Source of the DNA: Lachnospira sp.
Lineage (GTDB): Bacteria > Bacillota > Clostridia > Lachnospirales > Lachnospiraceae
Reading direction: 5' to 3'
DNA length: 64,000 nt
Assembly: GCA_017621205.1 (NCBI GenBank)
Contig: JAGATQ010000015.1
Location: 18,043-82,042, forward strand
The notes under the pieces were generated by a model. That model saw nothing but the letters and a program-made list of their open reading frames with translations, had not been told where the DNA came from and made no database searches. The position numbers were made by a program, and so were the translations under genes. Shown one piece after another: positions 25,534 to 34,029 of this stretch (position 1 is its first letter; each line of letters begins with the position of its first letter).

Positions 25534-26813
25534 AAGGCACCTCCCTTTAATACATCCTTTGTAACGGTACTGCTTGCACCATTTTCCACTAAAATCCGCT
25601 CAAAGCAGTCATCTGAATCCTTTACATAGATAATCTGGTTTAAACCATGCATTTTACAATGCTCCCGATACTCCCCGATGGTACTGCGGGAAGACTTTCT
25701 AGTAAGCTGTATCGTTTGATTATGACTACGGAAAAACTTGGCAAGCTGTATTGCTGTTTTTTGATGCGGGGTCTCAAATAAAATCATTGTCGCATCCTCT
25801 GCAGTATCAATAACAATTCTCTGATGCAGCATTGCATTTAACAGCACATCTACAAAAAAGGCAAAACCTACACTTGGCATATCTACACCAAATTGCTTTA
25901 ACAAGCCGTTATAGCGACCTCCGGCAGCAATCGGGGAACCCGTCCCGTATGTATACCCCCTGAAAATCACTCCCGAGTAATATTTATAATTGGACAACAT
26001 ACCAAGGTCAAAGCTGATATGGCTCTCATACTCATAATAGGTCATAATATGATAAAGCTTCTCTAAACGGTCAATTGCCTTTAAAGAACGCTCATTATGT
26101 ACCGCCTGTTTCGCCTGCTCTAACACCTCAAGCCCACCGATATTTTTCGTAAGATTCATAAATGCCTCTGTCAGAGAGTCCTTAATACCCGCCTTTTTGC
26201 ATAAGGTCTCGATAGCATAGGTATTCTTATTCTGAATCGCATCCCGCAAAGAATCGGCAACCTCCGGCAGCAAGCCAGCCTCCTCCACCAGTCCGGTAAA
26301 ATACTCTACATGTCCAATGCTTACCTGAAATTCCTTTAGACCAACGGCAATGAGACAATCCACCATCATGGAAATCATCTCTCCATCCGCTGCCGAAGTA
26401 TCATCCCCAATCAGCTCTGCACCAAGCTGGGTAAATTCGTTTAGCTTGCCCTGCAGGCGGGAAAGATTCTGGAATGCCTGCCCCTCATAGCACAGGCGGA
26501 TATGATGCTTTTCATTGGCAAAATACTTTGATACACAGCGGGCAATGGAGGGCGTCATATCCGGGCGTAAAACCAGCGTATTGTTCTCCCGGTCAAACAG
26601 CTTAAACATCTCATTGCTCTGTGCCGTCCCCTTTTCTTTGCTAAAGATATCAAAGAATTCCAGTGTTGGCGTTTTTATCTCCTCATAATGGTATAAATGC
26701 AATATCTGGTGAAGCTCCTCCATGACAATGCGTTTCTGCTTACATTCCTCACCATAAATATCACGTACCCCCTCGGGAGTATGGATTACTCTTTCCATCA
26801 TATTATCACCCAT
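25530..26813 (-). CDS. hisZ: ATP phosphoribosyltransferase regulatory subunit HisZ
   Basis: HisZ is a histidyl-tRNA-synthetase-like protein without aminoacylation activity that activates short HisG. The 427 residues start with [20 protein letters not shown], contain [27 protein letters not shown] and [18 protein letters not shown], and lack an anticodon-binding domain of full HisRS length. The start at 26813 follows GAGGTGAC closely; the ATG-ATG pair at codons 5-6 is an alternative. It is the first gene of the hisZ-G-D unit and has a near-consensus promoter 70 bases upstream. Confidence 0.93.
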   Translation of the reverse strand: MGDNMMERVIHTPEGVRDIYGEECKQKRIVMEELHQILHLYHYEEIKTPTLEFFDIFSKEKGTAQSNEMFKLFDRENNTLVLRPDMTPSIARCVSKYFANEKHHIRLCYEGQAFQNLSRLQGKLNEFTQLGAELIGDDTSAADGEMISMMVDCLIAVGLKEFQVSIGHVEYFTGLVEEAGLLPEVADSLRDAIQNKNTYAIETLCKKAGIKDSLTEAFMNLTKNIGGLEVLEQAKQAVHNERSLKAIDRLEKLYHIMTYYEYESHISFDLGMLSNYKYYSGVIFRGYTYGTGSPIAAGGRYNGLLKQFGVDMPSVGFAFFVDVLLNAMLHQRIVIDTAEDATMILFETPHQKTAIQLAKFFRSHNQTIQLTRKSSRSTIGEYREHCKMHGLNQIIYVKDSDDCFERILVENGASSTVTKDVLKGGAL

Positions 26814-26883
26814 AATGTCACCTCGTACTTTATCACTTTAAAGTGCTACCTTGATAATCTGATAGCACATAAAAACATTTGTC

Positions 26884-26912
26884 ATTATACAATCTATCCT
26901 ATAGGAAGTCAA
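26884..26912 (-). promoter_or_regulatory. SigA-type promoter of hisZGD
   Basis: TTGACT (26907-26912) and TATAAT (26884-26889) are exactly 17 bases apart on the minus strand. The roughly 64-base leader contains a GTGCTA/TAGCAC hairpin but is too short for a T-box or a his attenuator. Confidence 0.85.
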
Positions 26913-26960
26913 TCCCCCTAAACCATTCCCAGGACATTTCCCTAATACACCCACAATCAT

Positions 26961-27494
26961 TTACTGCCTTCCATCAATATCCTTCTGCAAAATCTTCAGA
27001 TAGTTAATGTAAATCTGCTTCTCTAAGGGAATAAAATAATCCTCATCCAGTTCCTCGTATTTGATATGCTTTAATCCACCCTCATCCATTCTGTCCACAT
27101 GGTAATGCGCCTCTCTTAAGGTCAGATAATAAAAGGTCTCATGCTTCTTAAAATAGATTAGGAAAAAGGCAATTCCTCCCTGCTGCTCAAATTCAGTCAT
27201 ATACTGAATCTGATGCTGATGAATGTTTTGAAGACTGAACCTGTCAGAAGCACATTCCTTCGCATCGAAGCACACGGGATACCCCTGCACTGCCCCCACA
27301 TAATCTACAGTACTTTTCTCACCAAAATAGGCAAGCGTAATATGCCTGGTAGCCTTATCAATATTAATCGGCGTAATGGGAGTTGGAATCTTCTGCATCA
27401 TAGCGATTTTCTTCTCCCTGAAAAGCTCGTGGGTTACCTTTAGCATATCCTCCAAGGTAGAGCCCCGCAGACCTCTGGAATTCCATGTTGCCAC
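26961..27494 (-). CDS. recU: Holliday junction resolvase RecU
   Basis: RecU cleaves Holliday junctions during recombination and chromosome segregation in Firmicutes. The 177-residue product reads VATWNSRGLRGSTLEDML, IPTPITPINIDKA, AYFGEKSTVDYVGAVQGYPVCFDAKE (the Asp/Glu/Lys nuclease residues) and HQHQIQYMTEFEQQGGIAFFLIYF. I chose the GTG at 27494 because AAAGGAGG lies seven bases upstream and it yields the family N terminus. It starts 13 bases after the RluA-type synthase gene. The more common partner gene, pbp1A, is absent. Confidence 0.9.
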   Translation of the reverse strand: MATWNSRGLRGSTLEDMLKVTHELFREKKIAMMQKIPTPITPINIDKATRHITLAYFGEKSTVDYVGAVQGYPVCFDAKECASDRFSLQNIHQHQIQYMTEFEQQGGIAFFLIYFKKHETFYYLTLREAHYHVDRMDEGGLKHIKYEELDEDYFIPLEKQIYINYLKILQKDIDGRQ

Positions 27495-27507
27495 AATACG
27501 TCCTCCT

Positions 27508-28470
27508 TTATATATTCCTATAGATATCCGGCACCGGGGCCTCAACCACTTTACCCGCAAGCTTTCCAAGAGGAAAATCCGCCGGAAAATGAAGCTCCTT
27601 GGCATGTAATAGCTGACAATGTACCCCGTGGGATTGTTGAAATTGCAGATTCACCCGGCTGTCCCCATATTTACGGTCACCGATAACCGGATGCCCGATA
27701 CTGGCAAGATGGGCACGAATCTGATGCGTTTTACCTGTAATCAGATGAACCTTAAGCAGGGTTGCCTGCTCCATCACTCTTACCACTTCATATTCGGTCT
27801 CTATCGGTGTCCCGATTCCATCAGAAAATGCCTTCTGTTCAGATACAATCCTCACCCGGTTTCTGTCTTCATCCTTTAAGAGATATCCCCGCAAATGACA
27901 GTTTTTTGTCACCTGTCCTGCCACAATGGCATAGTAGTACTTTCCAATGGTACGCTCCTTTAATGCCTTTGCCATTACCTGAAGTCCCCTAAGGGAGACA
28001 CCACCAATCAACAGTCCTGTCGTATTGCGGTCTAACCGGTTACATATAGAAGGGGTAAAGCTCTGCATGGTTTCCTGACTGATTCGTCCCTGCTCAAACA
28101 GATAGGCAAGCAGGTATTCATTCATACTGATATCGTCCTCTCTAGCCTTCTGGGACAATACCCCCTGCCATTTGTTTAACAGAATCACATCCTCATCCTC
28201 ATAAATCACCTGAAATTGTTTTGGAAGAATTGGCAATCTCATAGTATCCTTTTTTGTAAACTTCTCATAGGTTTCATCCGAAAAGAACACCTGAATCGTA
28301 TCTCCAAGCTTTAACAGTTCTCTTCCCTCTGCCTTTTTATTATTGAGCTTAATATTTTTCTTACGAAGCATTTTATAAAGAAAGCTTTTGGAACATTGGT
28401 GTAACACCTTTGCCAAAAGCTTATCCAGTCGTTGTCCTGCTTCATTTACCCCTACAACGATTTCCTTCAT
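27508..28470 (-). CDS. RluA-family 23S rRNA/tRNA pseudouridine synthase
   Basis: The 320-residue enzyme has an N-terminal S4 RNA-binding domain (QRLDKLLAKVLHQCSKSFLYKML...). The RluA catalytic core has NRLDRNTTGLLIGG, where the Asp is the nucleophile, and KTHQIRAHLASIGHPVIGDRKYG. It isomerises uridine in structured RNA; the target site cannot be read from sequence. ATG 28470 follows AGGAG by about seven bases and lies two codons inside a TTG that could also be read as a start. It is upstream of recU in the same direction. Confidence 0.92.
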   Translation of the reverse strand: MKEIVVGVNEAGQRLDKLLAKVLHQCSKSFLYKMLRKKNIKLNNKKAEGRELLKLGDTIQVFFSDETYEKFTKKDTMRLPILPKQFQVIYEDEDVILLNKWQGVLSQKAREDDISMNEYLLAYLFEQGRISQETMQSFTPSICNRLDRNTTGLLIGGVSLRGLQVMAKALKERTIGKYYYAIVAGQVTKNCHLRGYLLKDEDRNRVRIVSEQKAFSDGIGTPIETEYEVVRVMEQATLLKVHLITGKTHQIRAHLASIGHPVIGDRKYGDSRVNLQFQQSHGVHCQLLHAKELHFPADFPLGKLAGKVVEAPVPDIYRNI

Positions 28471-28530
28471 ATACAACTCCTAACACAATCCTTTTGTGAC
28501 CGCTTGGCATAGATAAGCGGCTGCCTGTCC

Positions 28531-29103
28531 CTACACAGAATAAAGCAAAATCTCATCTTTGATTTTGTGCAATAGTTCCATGTGGGTTTCCGCATTGTCC
28601 TCCATATCCTCTAAGATACGGTTCATCTCACTAATGTTGTGAACCATGATAACCTCTGACTGTAAACCGGCATTGACTAAAATTTTATTCAGATAATCAT
28701 AAACCGTATCCATCGTCACCTTAGCAGAAGTATTCAGCACAAGGCAGTAGATTTTGCCCTCGGTAAGATACATGTAAGGGGAATACATAATTCCATCTAC
28801 AGAAGATAACGTCACATCATAAAGCGTCAACCCGTGCCGAAGCGGTCTCGTATGCTCGTTCAAATCCTCAATACTCTGCTCATCAATGGTATGGAAAGAA
28901 AATACAACAAACGCCGCCACAAAATGCTTCGCCGCCGGCAACGCCAGCACCACTGCCAATACATAACAAGCTGGTGAAATGACACTCTTGTTCAAAAAAT
29001 GAGCCAACAATGTCAATACTACAATAACCCCCGCATAAATTAACACCCCTATCACATGATTTTTCTTATAACGGTTCATGTAACCGTATTCGCCCTTGTT
29101 CAT
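28531..29103 (-). CDS. Uncharacterised protein with two membrane helices
   Basis: I do not recognise this 190-residue protein. It starts MNKGEYGYMNRYKKNH, followed by two membrane helices (about residues 16-38 and 44-68). A cytoplasmic part of roughly 120 residues follows, containing LTLYDVTLSSVDGIMYSPYMYLTEGKIYCLVL and a helical C terminus HMELLHKIKDEILLYSV. Related short proteins occur near rluA and recU in Lachnospiraceae, to my recollection. ATG 29103 follows AAAGGATAC. A 17-base-spaced promoter lies at 29236-29264. A CCGCTT/AAGCGG hairpin lies between its stop and the rluA-type gene. Confidence 0.75.
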   Translation of the reverse strand: MNKGEYGYMNRYKKNHVIGVLIYAGVIVVLTLLAHFLNKSVISPACYVLAVVLALPAAKHFVAAFVVFSFHTIDEQSIEDLNEHTRPLRHGLTLYDVTLSSVDGIMYSPYMYLTEGKIYCLVLNTSAKVTMDTVYDYLNKILVNAGLQSEVIMVHNISEMNRILEDMEDNAETHMELLHKIKDEILLYSV

Positions 29104-29423
29104 ACTAGTATCCTTTCTGTATTCTGCCAAACGGCATAATGGTATACCCTAGGGTGTGTCTGATAGACAAATGCATATATGTAATCATGCTACTTCTTAA
29201 GGTGTAAATGCTTGTCAAAAATCCTTATCTTATCTATCATACCATTTTTTAAGAAGAAAGTCAAAATTTAGATGAAACTAACAGGATAGGTGTAATGAAG
29301 TGCCGGACAGTGAAATGCTCCGCAGTTCGCATAAATAAGAAGTGGAATTATATTTAATGACATGATATACTGTTAATGCAGTTGTAAGAGACAAATTGAG
29401 ATTTGAAAGTGAGTTAAAAGATT
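29104..29423. other. Divergent intergenic region at the left edge of the AT-rich island
   Basis: About 320 bases separate two divergent genes. I see the minus-strand promoter at 29236-29264. A possible plus-strand -10 box, TATACT, lies at 29366-29371 without a clear -35. Composition becomes visibly AT-richer from about 29.28 kb onward. No further gene or RNA is supported. Confidence 0.5.
29236..29264 (-). promoter_or_regulatory. SigA-type promoter of the 28531-29103 gene
   Basis: TTGACT (29259-29264) and TATGAT (29236-29241) are 17 bases apart on the minus strand, giving a leader of about 125 bases. Confidence 0.7.
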
Positions 29424-29843
29424 ATGGATTTAAAGAAAATAGAAAATTTTATTGATAAGCAAAAAGTTAGTTTTATATGCTCTATTGATGATGAAAATTG
29501 TCCTAATGTAAAAGCAATGCTAAAACCCCGCAAAAGAATAGGGCTAAAAGAGTTTTACTTTTCTACTAATACTTCATCTATGCGAGTAAAACAATATAAA
29601 GATAATTCAAGTGCTAGTATTTACTTCTATCACAAAGGATTAATTAAATATGTTGGTGTTATGTTAAAAGGTAAAATGGAAGTCTTAACAGACCAAGAAA
29701 CTAAAAACATGATTTGGGAAAAGGGCGATACAATGTTTTACAAAAAAGGTGTAACTGATCCAGATTATTGTGTTTTAAAGTTTACTGCTACAAGTGGTAG
29801 ATATTATTGTGATTTGAAAACAGAAAATTTTGATATTAAGTAG
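29424..29843 (+). CDS. Pyridoxamine 5'-phosphate oxidase-like flavin-binding protein
   Basis: The 139-residue protein reads KKIENFIDKQKVSFICSIDDENCPNVKAML, EFYFSTNTSSMRVKQYKDN, ASIYFYHKGLIKYVGVMLKGKMEVL and KGVTDPDYCVLKFTATSGRYY. This is the split-barrel fold of PPOX-type FMN-binding proteins of general-stress or reductase type. No substrate can be assigned. It is the first plus-strand gene of an AT-rich block whose base composition differs clearly from neighbours, so horizontal acquisition is likely. The ribosome binding site is weak (AAAGTGAG). Confidence 0.85.
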   Translation: MDLKKIENFIDKQKVSFICSIDDENCPNVKAMLKPRKRIGLKEFYFSTNTSSMRVKQYKDNSSASIYFYHKGLIKYVGVMLKGKMEVLTDQETKNMIWEKGDTMFYKKGVTDPDYCVLKFTATSGRYYCDLKTENFDIK

Positions 29844-29847
29844 TTGC

Positions 29848-29981
29848 ATGGAGCAGGCATTTTCAATATTTATGAATAACATTGAATTAGAATTGCATCC
29901 AGTAAGTAAAGAATCATATAATCAATAAAATCTCGATTTTAGAGCTAATCAAATCGGAATTTTAGAGGGGGCAACATTATG
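29848..29981 (+). pseudogene. Possible gene remnant: 26-codon ORF plus in-frame tail leading into the first leader motif
   Basis: From the ATG at 29848 a frame encodes MEQAFSIFMNNIELELHP and eight more residues, then a stop at 29926-29928. Continuing in the same frame without the stop gives NLDFRANQIGILEGATL and a second stop at 29980-29982, overlapping the ATG of the next gene. The shared FR-x-x-Q-I peptide recurs before two other island genes. I read this as the decayed 3' end of a larger gene, but the fragment is too short to identify. Confidence 0.35.
29937..29963 (+). repeat. Island leader motif, copy L1
   Basis: TTTTAGAGCTAATCAAATCG followed by GAATTTT lies 15 bases before the ATG of the 29979 gene. 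Copies L2 (30407-30432) and L3 (32126-32149, minus strand) share most positions. Confidence 0.7.
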
Positions 29982-30395
29982 AAATTAGTAGATTATACCG
30001 GAAAACTAAATAATCACAATGAATATTTACAAACAATAAAACAGTTGGAAAATAAATGCAAATATATTGAGTATGTTTTGGTTAATGAAGATGAAACAAA
30101 ATTTATAGAAAATTTTGAGAGCCTTATCATATCATTAGAGTTAAAAAATAACTGGTGGGGAACAAAATCCAGTCACAAAAATAAGGTATATAAAATTAAG
30201 GCATCACACGAGATTTTTAAATATCTAAAACAATTTGAAACTTTTTGTAAATATACTATTTCAAATAATGGTGATATTGTAGAAGATACTGATTTTGGAA
30301 TAAATGATATTGCATTTTTTGATGATAAAGATATGCCATTATTATTTACGACTACACATGAAGGATATATTACCATTAGAGATGATTTACTTTAG
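29979..30395 (+). CDS. Small uncharacterised cytosolic protein (immunity-like)
   Basis: I do not have a name for this 138-residue soluble protein. It starts MKLVDYTGKLNNHNEYLQTI, contains ELKNNWWGTKSSHKNKVYKIKAS and DFGINDIAFFDDKDMPLLFTTTHEGYI, and has no membrane segment or signal. Proteins of this appearance are found singly in Firmicutes accessory regions. AGAGGGGG lies upstream of the ATG. It is preceded by leader motif L1 and followed after 55 bases by a second small gene behind leader motif L2. Whether it is an immunity protein is inference from this context. Confidence 0.65.
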   Translation: MKLVDYTGKLNNHNEYLQTIKQLENKCKYIEYVLVNEDETKFIENFESLIISLELKNNWWGTKSSHKNKVYKIKASHEIFKYLKQFETFCKYTISNNGDIVEDTDFGINDIAFFDDKDMPLLFTTTHEGYITIRDDLL

Positions 30396-30406
30396 ACAGC
30401 TTCCAG

Positions 30407-30432
30407 TTTTTAGAGCTGAACAAATCGAAATT
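30407..30432 (+). repeat. Island leader motif, copy L2
   Basis: TTTTTAGAGCTGAACAAATC followed by GAAATT sits 18 bases before the ATG at 30451 and 12 bases after the stop of the preceding gene. It matches L1 at nearly all positions. Confidence 0.7.
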
Positions 30433-30450
30433 GATGGAGGAGATGGCGGA

Positions 30451-30795
30451 ATGATTTTATATAGACCTGTTGGCACAAAAGAATTAAAACTCATAGAGGA
30501 AAGCGATTATAGCAAATTTCCACCCAGATTACCTGAACAGCCCATTTTTTATCCTGTTCTCACTGAGCAATACGCAGTAGAAATTGCATCAGGATGGAAT
30601 GTAAAATATAACGATGACCATACAGGTTATGTGACAAAGTTCGAGATTGATGATACTTATTATAGGCAATTTGAAATCCATCAGGTTGGAGACGAGTATC
30701 ATAAAGAGTTATGGATTCCAGCAGAAAGATTAGAAGAATTCAACCTACATATTATTGGGAAAATTTGTATTATCAACGAGTTTTCAAGCCATTAA
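30451..30795 (+). CDS. ADP-ribosylation/crystallin J1-annotated small protein family
   Basis: The 114-residue product reads MILYRPVGTKELKLIEES, KFPPRLPEQPIFYPVL, EQYAVEIASGWN, TGYVTKFEIDD and HKELWIPAERLEEFNLHI. This pattern matches a small family commonly labelled ADP-ribosylation/crystallin J1, although no activity has been shown and the name is probably misleading. I start it at 30451 because GGAGG lies ten bases upstream and the family begins here. The frame is open for 49 codons upstream through leader L2. It is convergent with the CPBP protease gene. Confidence 0.7.
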   Translation: MILYRPVGTKELKLIEESDYSKFPPRLPEQPIFYPVLTEQYAVEIASGWNVKYNDDHTGYVTKFEIDDTYYRQFEIHQVGDEYHKELWIPAERLEEFNLHIIGKICIINEFSSH

Positions 30796-30812
30796 CAAAC
30801 ATCAATTTGTCA

Positions 30813-31445
30813 TCATACTTTGAACACGCTCATCAGTGTTTGCCCAATTTCTGGCAAAAAATAAGTGATTTGATTGTAAATCAAATGCACAACCATTCCC
30901 GGGATTATATTTTTTGTTTTCAACACTGTTAAAGATGCAAAAATCCCAAAAAGAAATGCCCCAATGTTTAAAGGATTTCCATGAATTACATAAAAAATCA
31001 ACGCAGAAATAATCACAACAAACACATTTTTGTGCTTTTCCTTCAGAATATCTACAATGATGCCTCTACATACGATTTCCTCCAAAACAGGTGCTAGTAA
31101 TCCTGTGGCTATATATACGAATATGTTAAACTGAAATGGTTCTGCCTCTCCTATATAACATAAAGCAATTTGAAGAAGGAAATTAATAACCAATAACAGG
31201 GCTGCTACAAATATCATTAGTATAATACTCCCCACTCCGCCTTCTATTTTAGAAAACCACTTTCTCCAATCACATTTTTCTTGCTTTATATATTTTATGA
31301 GCCCCAGCAGCACCACAACATAAAATATAATAGCATATATTTTTGAGTCCAGAATAATATGTGTTATTACACCTGTAATAATTGCTGCAACATATATACA
31401 CAACAGTTTTAATAACCTATGGTGTTTTTTCTCTAGATGTTCCAT
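30813..31445 (-). CDS. CPBP family intramembrane protease (CAAX-like)
   Basis: About 210 residues with six or so membrane helices. The ABI/CPBP motifs are visible: LLAPVLEEIVCRGIIV (EExxxR), FYVIHGN with the second-motif His, and MVVHLIYN with the third. The family includes prenyl-protein-type proteases and bacteriocin self-immunity proteins of lactic acid bacteria. ATG 31445 follows AAGGAGAAAAG. It is convergent with the preceding gene by 18 bases. AT-rich composition groups it with the island. Substrate unknown. Confidence 0.88.
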   Translation of the reverse strand: MEHLEKKHHRLLKLLCIYVAAIITGVITHIILDSKIYAIIFYVVVLLGLIKYIKQEKCDWRKWFSKIEGGVGSIILMIFVAALLLVINFLLQIALCYIGEAEPFQFNIFVYIATGLLAPVLEEIVCRGIIVDILKEKHKNVFVVIISALIFYVIHGNPLNIGAFLFGIFASLTVLKTKNIIPGMVVHLIYNQITYFLPEIGQTLMSVFKV

Positions 31446-31580
31446 ATTTCTTTTCTCCTTTTTCTTTCGGCTCCATATATGGTTCTCAATCCGTTTATAA
31501 ACAAGAATTTGCACTTATGAATGTATCTTGTTTTTTATACTCAAACTTGCTTCTAAATATAATGCTTCACTGTTTATCAT

Positions 31581-32108
31581 CTACTTAGTACATACAGTTT
31601 TTATTATATCTACATCCAGTCCTTTACCAATAAATTGGACAATATCATGATGATTCTCTGTAATGAGCCAATCAAATTTTTTGTTTGTAATATAGTAGTC
31701 TGTTGGATATATTGCATCATTGATAATAAGGTGAACAATAGAAGGATTGCATTCCGCTATCCAGTATTTTGCTGCCTGTTTATCCTCCTCCAAAAAAAGA
31801 TATACAGTTTCGCATTTCACAATTTCTGACAGTTTTTCAATCCATTCATACGAAACATTATTTTCACTTCCTACTGTAAAAGTATAAATTTTATCAATAT
31901 CCTTCCGAAAACCTGCTTGAATATTAGACCAATATAATCCATATTTTTCTGCATATCTCTCTTCCACAAAATTTTTCAACAATCTATCATAAACATTTTG
32001 CCATTCATAGATGCCTAAAAACCTAAAATCATTTTCAAAGATATTGTTTTCTTGGCAATATTGGGTTATTTCAAGTCGTAGTCCCGTCCATTTGTTGTAT
32101 ATTTGCAT
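31581..32108 (-). CDS. Uncharacterised soluble protein with leader motif L3
   Basis: The 175-residue protein has no signal or membrane helix. It begins MQIYNKWTGLRLEITQYCQ, has NDFRFLGIYEWQNVYDRLL and FTVGSENNVSYEWIEKLSEIV, and ends with DYYITNKKFDWLITENHHDIV. I recall similar proteins among DUF6756-type families but cannot confirm this. AAAGGAGCGAAGAA precedes the ATG, and leader motif L3 lies 17 bases upstream of it. Together with the L1 and L2 genes it makes three unrelated small proteins behind one leader. Confidence 0.65.
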   Translation of the reverse strand: MQIYNKWTGLRLEITQYCQENNIFENDFRFLGIYEWQNVYDRLLKNFVEERYAEKYGLYWSNIQAGFRKDIDKIYTFTVGSENNVSYEWIEKLSEIVKCETVYLFLEEDKQAAKYWIAECNPSIVHLIINDAIYPTDYYITNKKFDWLITENHHDIVQFIGKGLDVDIIKTVCTK

Positions 32109-32125
32109 TTCTTCGCTCCTTTAAC

Positions 32126-32149
32126 TCCCGATTTGTTCAGTCCTAAAAA
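32126..32149 (-). repeat. Island leader motif, copy L3
   Basis: On the minus strand TTTTTAGGACTGAACAAATC then GGGA lies 17 bases before the ATG at 32108. In one frame it reads LVFRTEQIGS followed by a stop, the same peptide class as L1 and L2. Confidence 0.65.
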
Positions 32150-32202
32150 CCAAAATTTCCAACTTTATTTCCAACTTTTCTAATCATAACACATTGGGTA
32201 AT

Positions 32203-34020
32203 CTACTTCCGCCCCTTTTTCAGCTTCCTTGGCGGTATGAGGCAATGCTTGTCAAATCCAATTAAGTCCTGCCGTTTTGCCTTTACCAATGCCTTTTTTA
32301 CTAAATCATAATTGGACGGATTGCGGTACTGTATCAATGCCCGCTGCATCGCCTTCTCCTCCGGATTCTTCACCACATAAACCGGCTTCATGGTTCTTGG
32401 GTCCAATCCAGTATAGTACATACAGGTACTAATCGTTGCCGGCGTAGGATAAAAATCCTGCACCTGCTGTGGCATGTAACCGATATCACGAATATACTCT
32501 GCTAATGCAATGGCATCCTTCAATGTGGAACCGGGATGGGAGGACATAAGGTAAGGAACCATATATTGTTTCAATCCAAGCTGTTTGTTACACTGTTCAT
32601 ACTTCCTTACAAAACGCTGAAATACAGCATGTTCCGGCTTTCCCATCAAGGAAAGCACATGGTCACTGACATGCTCTGGTGCAACCTTAAGCTGCCCACT
32701 GACATGATGCTGGCACAATTCCTTAAGAAACTCCTGCTTTCCCTCTGCCAACACATAATCAAAACGAATTCCCGAACGGACAAACACCTTTTTTACCCTT
32801 GGCAGGGCACGAAGCTTACGAAGCAGGTTGATGTAATCGGAATGACTGGCATTTAGATTCGGACAGGGCTTGGGAAACAGACATTGTTTATCACTGCACA
32901 CACCATATTTTTTCTGCTTTTCGCAGGCGGTATGGCGAAAATCTGCCGTCGGTCCCCCCACGTCATGGATATATCCTTTAAACTCCTTATCCTCTGTCAA
33001 AAGCTTTGCTTCCTCAATGAGAGACTCGTGGCTTCGCACCTGAATCCGTCGTCCTTGATGAAAGGTCAGGGCACAAAAGCTACAGCCGCCAAAGCAGCCA
33101 CGGTTACTGGTAAGGGAAAACTTCACCTCACGGATTGCCGGAACGCCTCCCTCCTTTTCATAGCTTGGATGGTAGGTACGCATATAAGGAAGTGTATACA
33201 AATCATCCATTTCCTGCATCGTCAATGGCTCGGCTGGTGGATTCTGGATAACATATTCCTTATCCCTATATTGCTCTACCAGCGTCTTTCCCGTAATGAA
33301 ATCCGTATTTTCATACTGCTTCAAGAAACTTTTCGCATACGCCTCCTTGCTGTCACAGATATCCTGATAGGTTGGAAGAATCACATAATCCTCATACAGA
33401 TGATCGATATTCTTCGTTTTTACCACGGTTCCTCTAACATAGGTAATATCCCTCACGTCCATTCCACTGTCCAACGCTTCCGCAAGCTCTAATATGGCAT
33501 GCTCCCCCATACCATAGCTTAAAATATCTGCACCGGAATCCAGCAATATCGAACGGCGCACCTTATCATCCCAATAGTCGTAGTGGGCAAGCCTTCTTAA
33601 ACTGGCTTCAATTCCTCCAATAATAATCGGAGTATGCTTATACACTCTTCGTATCAGGTTACAGTAGCATATCGTCGCCCGGTCAGGACGAAGCCCCGTT
33701 TTTCCACCGGGAGAAAAGGAATCCTCACTGCGCCGTTTTTTATTAACAGTATAATGATTCACCATGGAGTCCATATTGCCAGCACTAACAAGAAAGCCAA
33801 GGCGTGGCTCACCAAAAATGGCAATGCTATTCTCATTTCGCCAATCCGGCTGGGCAATCATGGCAACCCGGTAGCCGTACCGTTCCAGCAGCCGGGTAAT
33901 AATGGCATGCCCAAAGGAAGGATGATCCACATAGGCATCCCCGCATACATAAACAAAATCCGGCTGTTCCCATCCCCGATTTTTCATTTCCTTTCTCGTT
34001 GTTGGTAAAAATCCCGACAT
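32203..34020 (-). CDS. YgiQ family radical SAM protein
   Basis: The 605-residue enzyme has an N-terminal domain (FVYVCGDAYVDHPSFGHAIITRLLERYGYRV) and a radical SAM core with the cluster motif CFGGCSFCA (CxxxCxxC). It also has LMGKPEHAVFQRFVRKYEQ and YMVPYLMSSHPGSTLKDAI, and a C-terminal segment PQQVQDFYPTPATISTCMYYTGLDP. YgiQ (UPF0313) proteins are widespread and of unknown substrate. AGGAG precedes the start. It is the first chromosomal-type gene after the AT-rich island. Confidence 0.93.
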   Translation of the reverse strand: MSGFLPTTRKEMKNRGWEQPDFVYVCGDAYVDHPSFGHAIITRLLERYGYRVAMIAQPDWRNENSIAIFGEPRLGFLVSAGNMDSMVNHYTVNKKRRSEDSFSPGGKTGLRPDRATICYCNLIRRVYKHTPIIIGGIEASLRRLAHYDYWDDKVRRSILLDSGADILSYGMGEHAILELAEALDSGMDVRDITYVRGTVVKTKNIDHLYEDYVILPTYQDICDSKEAYAKSFLKQYENTDFITGKTLVEQYRDKEYVIQNPPAEPLTMQEMDDLYTLPYMRTYHPSYEKEGGVPAIREVKFSLTSNRGCFGGCSFCALTFHQGRRIQVRSHESLIEEAKLLTEDKEFKGYIHDVGGPTADFRHTACEKQKKYGVCSDKQCLFPKPCPNLNASHSDYINLLRKLRALPRVKKVFVRSGIRFDYVLAEGKQEFLKELCQHHVSGQLKVAPEHVSDHVLSLMGKPEHAVFQRFVRKYEQCNKQLGLKQYMVPYLMSSHPGSTLKDAIALAEYIRDIGYMPQQVQDFYPTPATISTCMYYTGLDPRTMKPVYVVKNPEEKAMQRALIQYRNPSNYDLVKKALVKAKRQDLIGFDKHCLIPPRKLKKGRK

Positions 34021-34029
34021 ACACTACTC

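Noticed and set aside
26814..26960. Histidine attenuator or T-box before hisZ
   Set aside because: The leader is about 64 bases, with no His-rich peptide and no T-box motif.
29937..32149. Integron attC-type cassette sites for the island leaders
   Set aside because: The motifs lack the inverted core sites and palindromic body of attC, and no integrase is visible; they look like coding tails.
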